A DNA stretch of 64,000 bases from Gryganskiella cystojenkinii. Its lineage: Eukaryota; Mortierellomycota; Mortierellomycetes; Mortierellales; Mortierellaceae. Shown piece by piece: positions 60,831 through 64,000 of this stretch. Where the stretch lies: positions 17,554 through 81,553 of the forward strand of contig JAAAIG010000013.1 in the NCBI GenBank assembly GCA_015852425.1. The letters run 5' to 3'. A program made the position numbers and the translations under genes. Below the pieces are notes generated by a model. The model did not search any database. It had not been told where the DNA came from and saw only the letters and a program-made list of their open reading frames with translations. The stretch's first letter is position 1, and each line of letters starts with the position of its first letter.

Positions 60831-61297
60831 CTTCTGTCTTTATTCATAACGAGAGAACGATAACTTTCAGATGTACCCAAACTCATTTCCGATCCTTAAG
60901 TGAAACTATCATTAATACTGTAATATTGAGCGTTTTTGTAGAGCTCACTTAAACCATGAAAGGGTTGGAGCAAACTGGTTTTCCTTCCTGTGCGTGACCA
61001 ACGATAGTGATAGGTTAAAACTGCGAGCACTGCATAATCATTGTTTTGTTTTGAAAGCATGGGCCTTCCTTTGTACGCACGCATGTCCTCTGCCCACAAG
61101 ACCTTCCTTGACACAAACGAGCACGAGCAGGAACCCGACTCGTGGGCAAAAAAAGGGCAAACAATGCGACCAGTTTTTATTTTGCAAGTTGGACAACTTG
61201 GTGCGGTTTTCTTCACTTTTTCCCTTGACCCATCCACCCGTCTCCTCCCATACTCAACGTTCTTGTCAGCTTTTTTCCCAGACAGGAAACAGGAAAA
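60831..61297. other. Intergenic region upstream of the small DUF7514-like gene
   Basis: No convincing gene. CT-rich sequence at about 61210-61280 fits a leader for the ATG at 61298. Confidence 0.4.
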
Positions 61298-61905
61298 TGG
61301 CGTACCTGTTATTCCCACTTCTTGACCACGAGTACAACTCGACAGAAACCTTGCACGCGTTCTCCAACGCCGTTTTCAGTTACCTGGATACCCGTTACGA
61401 ACCCAGAGGATCTCAATTGCTCGAGCCCGAAAAGATGAAGGCTCTGGCGACTTTTATGGTACCACAACACCAGGTCGACTTATATCGCCAAATCAGCTCC
61501 TTGGTCCTCAATGCCAATTTTTTGGCCTTTCGGATTGAGACCGTCTATACAGCCAGTGGGCCTTCTGTGACGCGAGCAGGTCTACTGGCCTTTCTTCGAG
61601 CCGAGATCATGTCTGATCCGAACGAGGCCTTCAGGGGCTTCAACCAGGCGAACCAGTTCATGTTACTCGGGCCGCCTTTTGTTCGAGCGCAGTTTCCTTC
61701 CGTGGCAGAACCAAGGACGAAGGTGCTTGCATCCTATGTTGACGCAAGCATGCTGAAGACGGTCAAGGATATGGGCTGGAGTTCAACAGCTGGTCAAGAG
61801 GAGCAATTGAGAATTGCGAGAATGAACGCTTCCATCAAAGCGCGGGGTGAGCAGGCATGTGTTGACCTCCTTTCTGACTCAAAAGTGGTGTACAGATATC
61901 GCTAA
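61298..61905 (+). CDS. Small protein resembling fungal DUF7514
   Basis: A 202-aa single-exon frame from an ATG in good context (GGAAAATGG). The first 70 residues (FPLLDHEYNSTETLHAFSNA, later YLDTRYEPRGSQLLEPEKM) resemble the start of DUF7514 domains, which have a Leu-Phe/Asp-Gly opening, a Thr-rich turn, a helix with Tyr-Leu and a PEKM segment. The middle part (VTRAGLLAFLRAEIMSDPNE) is helical. There is no signal peptide or membrane segment. Function is unknown for the whole domain family. The frame is open upstream of the ATG but that part is leader-like. It is convergent with the phosphoglucomutase gene, the stops being 120 bases apart. Confidence 0.6.
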
Positions 61906-62025
61906 TATTTGACATAAATTTGGTGTGCAGTAAACATCAACAGTTTTCGTGGTGATGTATGGCAGTTTTTTTGACATTATTTTATATTTCGAGAAATTCT
62001 CTATTTGTTTAAGCCATGGAATAGT

Positions 62026-64000
62026 CTATGCCACAACACGATACTGAAGACCATTGACTTCTGGCTCAAGAAGCTGACTGCACATGGCAGTCTCGATCGC
62101 CTTGGCTTGTGACTCAGCCTCTTGTTGGGTCGAGGCCGAGACCTCGAGGTAGTACTTGATCTTGGGTTCCGTTCCACTGGTACGGAGCGTGAACACACAT
62201 CCGTTCTCGAGGTAGAATGTGATCATTTGAGCCGAGGGCGAGACTGGGAGAGTCGGGACACCATCCTTCTTGGAGGTATCGTATCCAAGAGTCAAATCAC
62301 GGACGTTTGCGACCTTGTCGGATCCAATGTGGGTTGGGTACTGAGGCTTGAACTGGAATCGACCAGTCTCATCTGCCTGCGGGGCACCACCGAAACGCAT
62401 CTTGTTGAAAATACGGTCGATCGTGTCTTGCTCGTGGCAGATAAAGTAAGAGTTGGCGGAAGCGAAATAACCGTACTTCTTGTACAGGCTGTCCAAGTAC
62501 TCTGAGATCATGGTACCTTCCTTGTAGAGACGAGCAGCGAGTTGAGCAAAGCATCCAAGGGCACTGACACCGTCCTTGTCGCGGACGATATCTCCCAGCA
62601 TGAATCCGATAGCCTCTTCGTATCCGAAAATGACGTTGTATCCCTCCTTCTCGAGATCGATGGCGCGGTTACCAATCCATTTGAATCCAGTCAAGGTGTC
62701 CTCCCAGTGAATGCCTTCTGTCTTGGCCACCTTGGCAAGCATGTTGGAAGAGACAGTCGAACAGAGCACAGCAACCTTGGCTTTAAAGACATGAATAGCG
62801 TGAAATTGAGGATAAGCTCGATGGTATGAGAGGAAAAGTTGCGCAAAAGAGCATAAAAAACAAAAAATACATACCATCACTCTTGCCAGATGACCTCCAG
62901 TTATCGAGGGCATTACAGGCGAACATAGTTCCAATTTGGTTTCCAGTAAAGAGAATCCACTCGCCCGACTTTTGCTTTTCCGCGACGGTGAACCGATCTG
63001 CATCTGGGTCGTTCGCAAAGACGACCGAGGCGCCGGCCTCATCCGCAGCCTTAAAAGCCAGGGCCAAAGCACCTTTGCCTTCCTCAGGGTTAGGGAAGGC
63101 GACGGTAGGGAACTCTGGGTCGGGCTGAATCTGTTCCTTAGTAGGGATCAAGGGCTTAAATCCGAAGCGCTCAAAAACCTGGGTCGCGAAGGGGTAACCG
63201 ACACCATGCATAGCGGTGTAAACAAACTTTGTCTCGGATGCGGCGTTCTCAGCCTTGGCAATGCAAAGTGAGTCGACTTCATTGAAATAAGCAGGGACCA
63301 ACGTCTCTGTGGGGTCGATCAACGCAGGGTTCTCAAAGGACTTGTAATCCCAGACCCAGGGCTCGAGGTTATCCTGAATCATTTGCGCGATGCCAGCATC
63401 GTGAGGGGGGATGATCTGACAGGCATTCTCCCAATAGACCTTATAACCGTTGTCCTTCTTTGGGTTATGCGAGGCCGTAATCATGATACCACAGGCGGCC
63501 TTGAGGGACTTGACACCAAAGGGGACCATGGGCGTGTGAACCAAATCCTTGTAGGCATAGACCTTTACACCTTTGGAGAGAAAGACACCGGCGGTGAGGC
63601 GGGCAAAGTCATTGGAATGATGACGATGGTCATGACCGATGACGACGCCTCGTTCCTTCGCATTGGGGACGTTCTCGAGGACGTAGAGGCAGAGACCCTG
63701 GGACGCCTGGATGACGGTGAGGTCGTTCATGCGAGAGAATCCAGCTTCCATTGCAGCACGCAAACCTTTTTGAGTGAGTGTTGCGTGGTTAGTAAAATGT
63801 GCGTTGTTTGATGGAGCTTATTTTCTTGCAGCATAAGTGGTGATGAACAACGACGAAAAAAAACCACTTACCAGCGGTTCCAAACTCAATGCGGTGACGA
63901 AGGCGGGCCTCGAGCTCCGCAGTGTTGTTGGACTCGAGTAAGGTCGAGATTTCCTTGCGAGTCTCTTGGTTCTATGAAGGATTTGCAGATACGAATGGGC
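62026..64000 (-). CDS. Phosphoglucomutase / phosphopentomutase (PGM2/Pgm3 type), 5' end outside the window
   Basis: Visible exons are 63971-63872, 63765-62875 and 62780-62026 (GT-AG); the first codons lie beyond 64000. The alpha-D-phosphohexomutase signatures are intact: RIEFGTAGLR formed across an intron, the active-site Ser loop TASHNPKKDNGYKVYW, the metal loop DPDADRF, the sugar loop GYEEAIGF and the phosphate loop RTSGTEPKIKYYLE. The KKDNGYKVYW form and the loop PNAKERGVVIGHDHRHHS point to the PGM2/Pgm3 branch, which interconverts ribose-1-P and ribose-5-P and also glucose phosphates, rather than classic Pgm1. It is cytosolic. About 580 residues are visible, so only a few N-terminal residues are missing. 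Confidence 0.93.

Overview
The window is nuclear DNA of a filamentous fungus. Almost every gene is split by short GT-AG introns (about 50-400 bases), gene starts follow CT-rich leaders, and the protein set is fungal: F-box/LRR, BIM1-like copper protein, Ppn2 polyphosphatase, Syt1-type ARF-GEF, condensin, Tti1. A soluble-type (ADCY10-like) adenylyl cyclase, a GPI-phospholipase D and an M13 peptidase together suggest an early-diverging lineage, most likely Mortierellomycota/Mucoromycota. That placement is inference from gene content, not from an alignment. No tRNA, rRNA, CRISPR array or intact transposon was seen.

Layout. 1-5466: MPC1 (-) and mitochondrial ribosomal protein bL32m (+) diverge from a shared promoter with paired E-boxes, followed by a secreted M13 metallopeptidase (+). 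5500-25034: a minus-strand block with an ADCY10-like cyclase (about 1810 aa, tail-to-tail with the M13 gene), an SLC25 carrier, condensin subunit D2 (12 exons, one 10-N gap in its first intron) and an ABCC transporter. 25481-26710: a single-pass membrane protein of unknown function (-). 27829-37620: GPI-phospholipase D, BIM1-like copper protein and TTI1 (all +). 37849-43804: Ppn2-like phosphatase (-), F-box/LRR protein (+) and START-domain membrane protein (+). 43990-58245: Sec7/PH ARF-GEF (-), PMS1 (+) and a large Arg/Ser-rich nuclear-type protein of unknown function (+). 58246-64000: a more degraded stretch with an F-box/LRR remnant, a secreted HNH nuclease, an ORF broken by one stop codon, and a small DUF7514-like protein. 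It ends in a phosphoglucomutase/phosphopentomutase (-) that leaves the window.

The genes are mostly independent housekeeping loci; there is no metabolic cluster. Shared themes are mitochondrial import and translation (MPC1, bL32m, carrier), chromosome maintenance (condensin, TTI1, PMS1) and membrane or secreted functions (M13, GPI-PLD, BIM1-like, ABCC, HNH nuclease).

The most striking observation is a 4-base microexon in MPC1, next to a 16-base exon. Both are needed to rebuild the conserved STHFWGPVANWG block. Other notable points are a roughly 165-residue low-complexity insertion inside the cyclase catalytic domain, a substitution of its ring-orienting Asn, a GC-AG intron in PMS1, and a TGACAG-site cluster in front of the BIM1-like gene.
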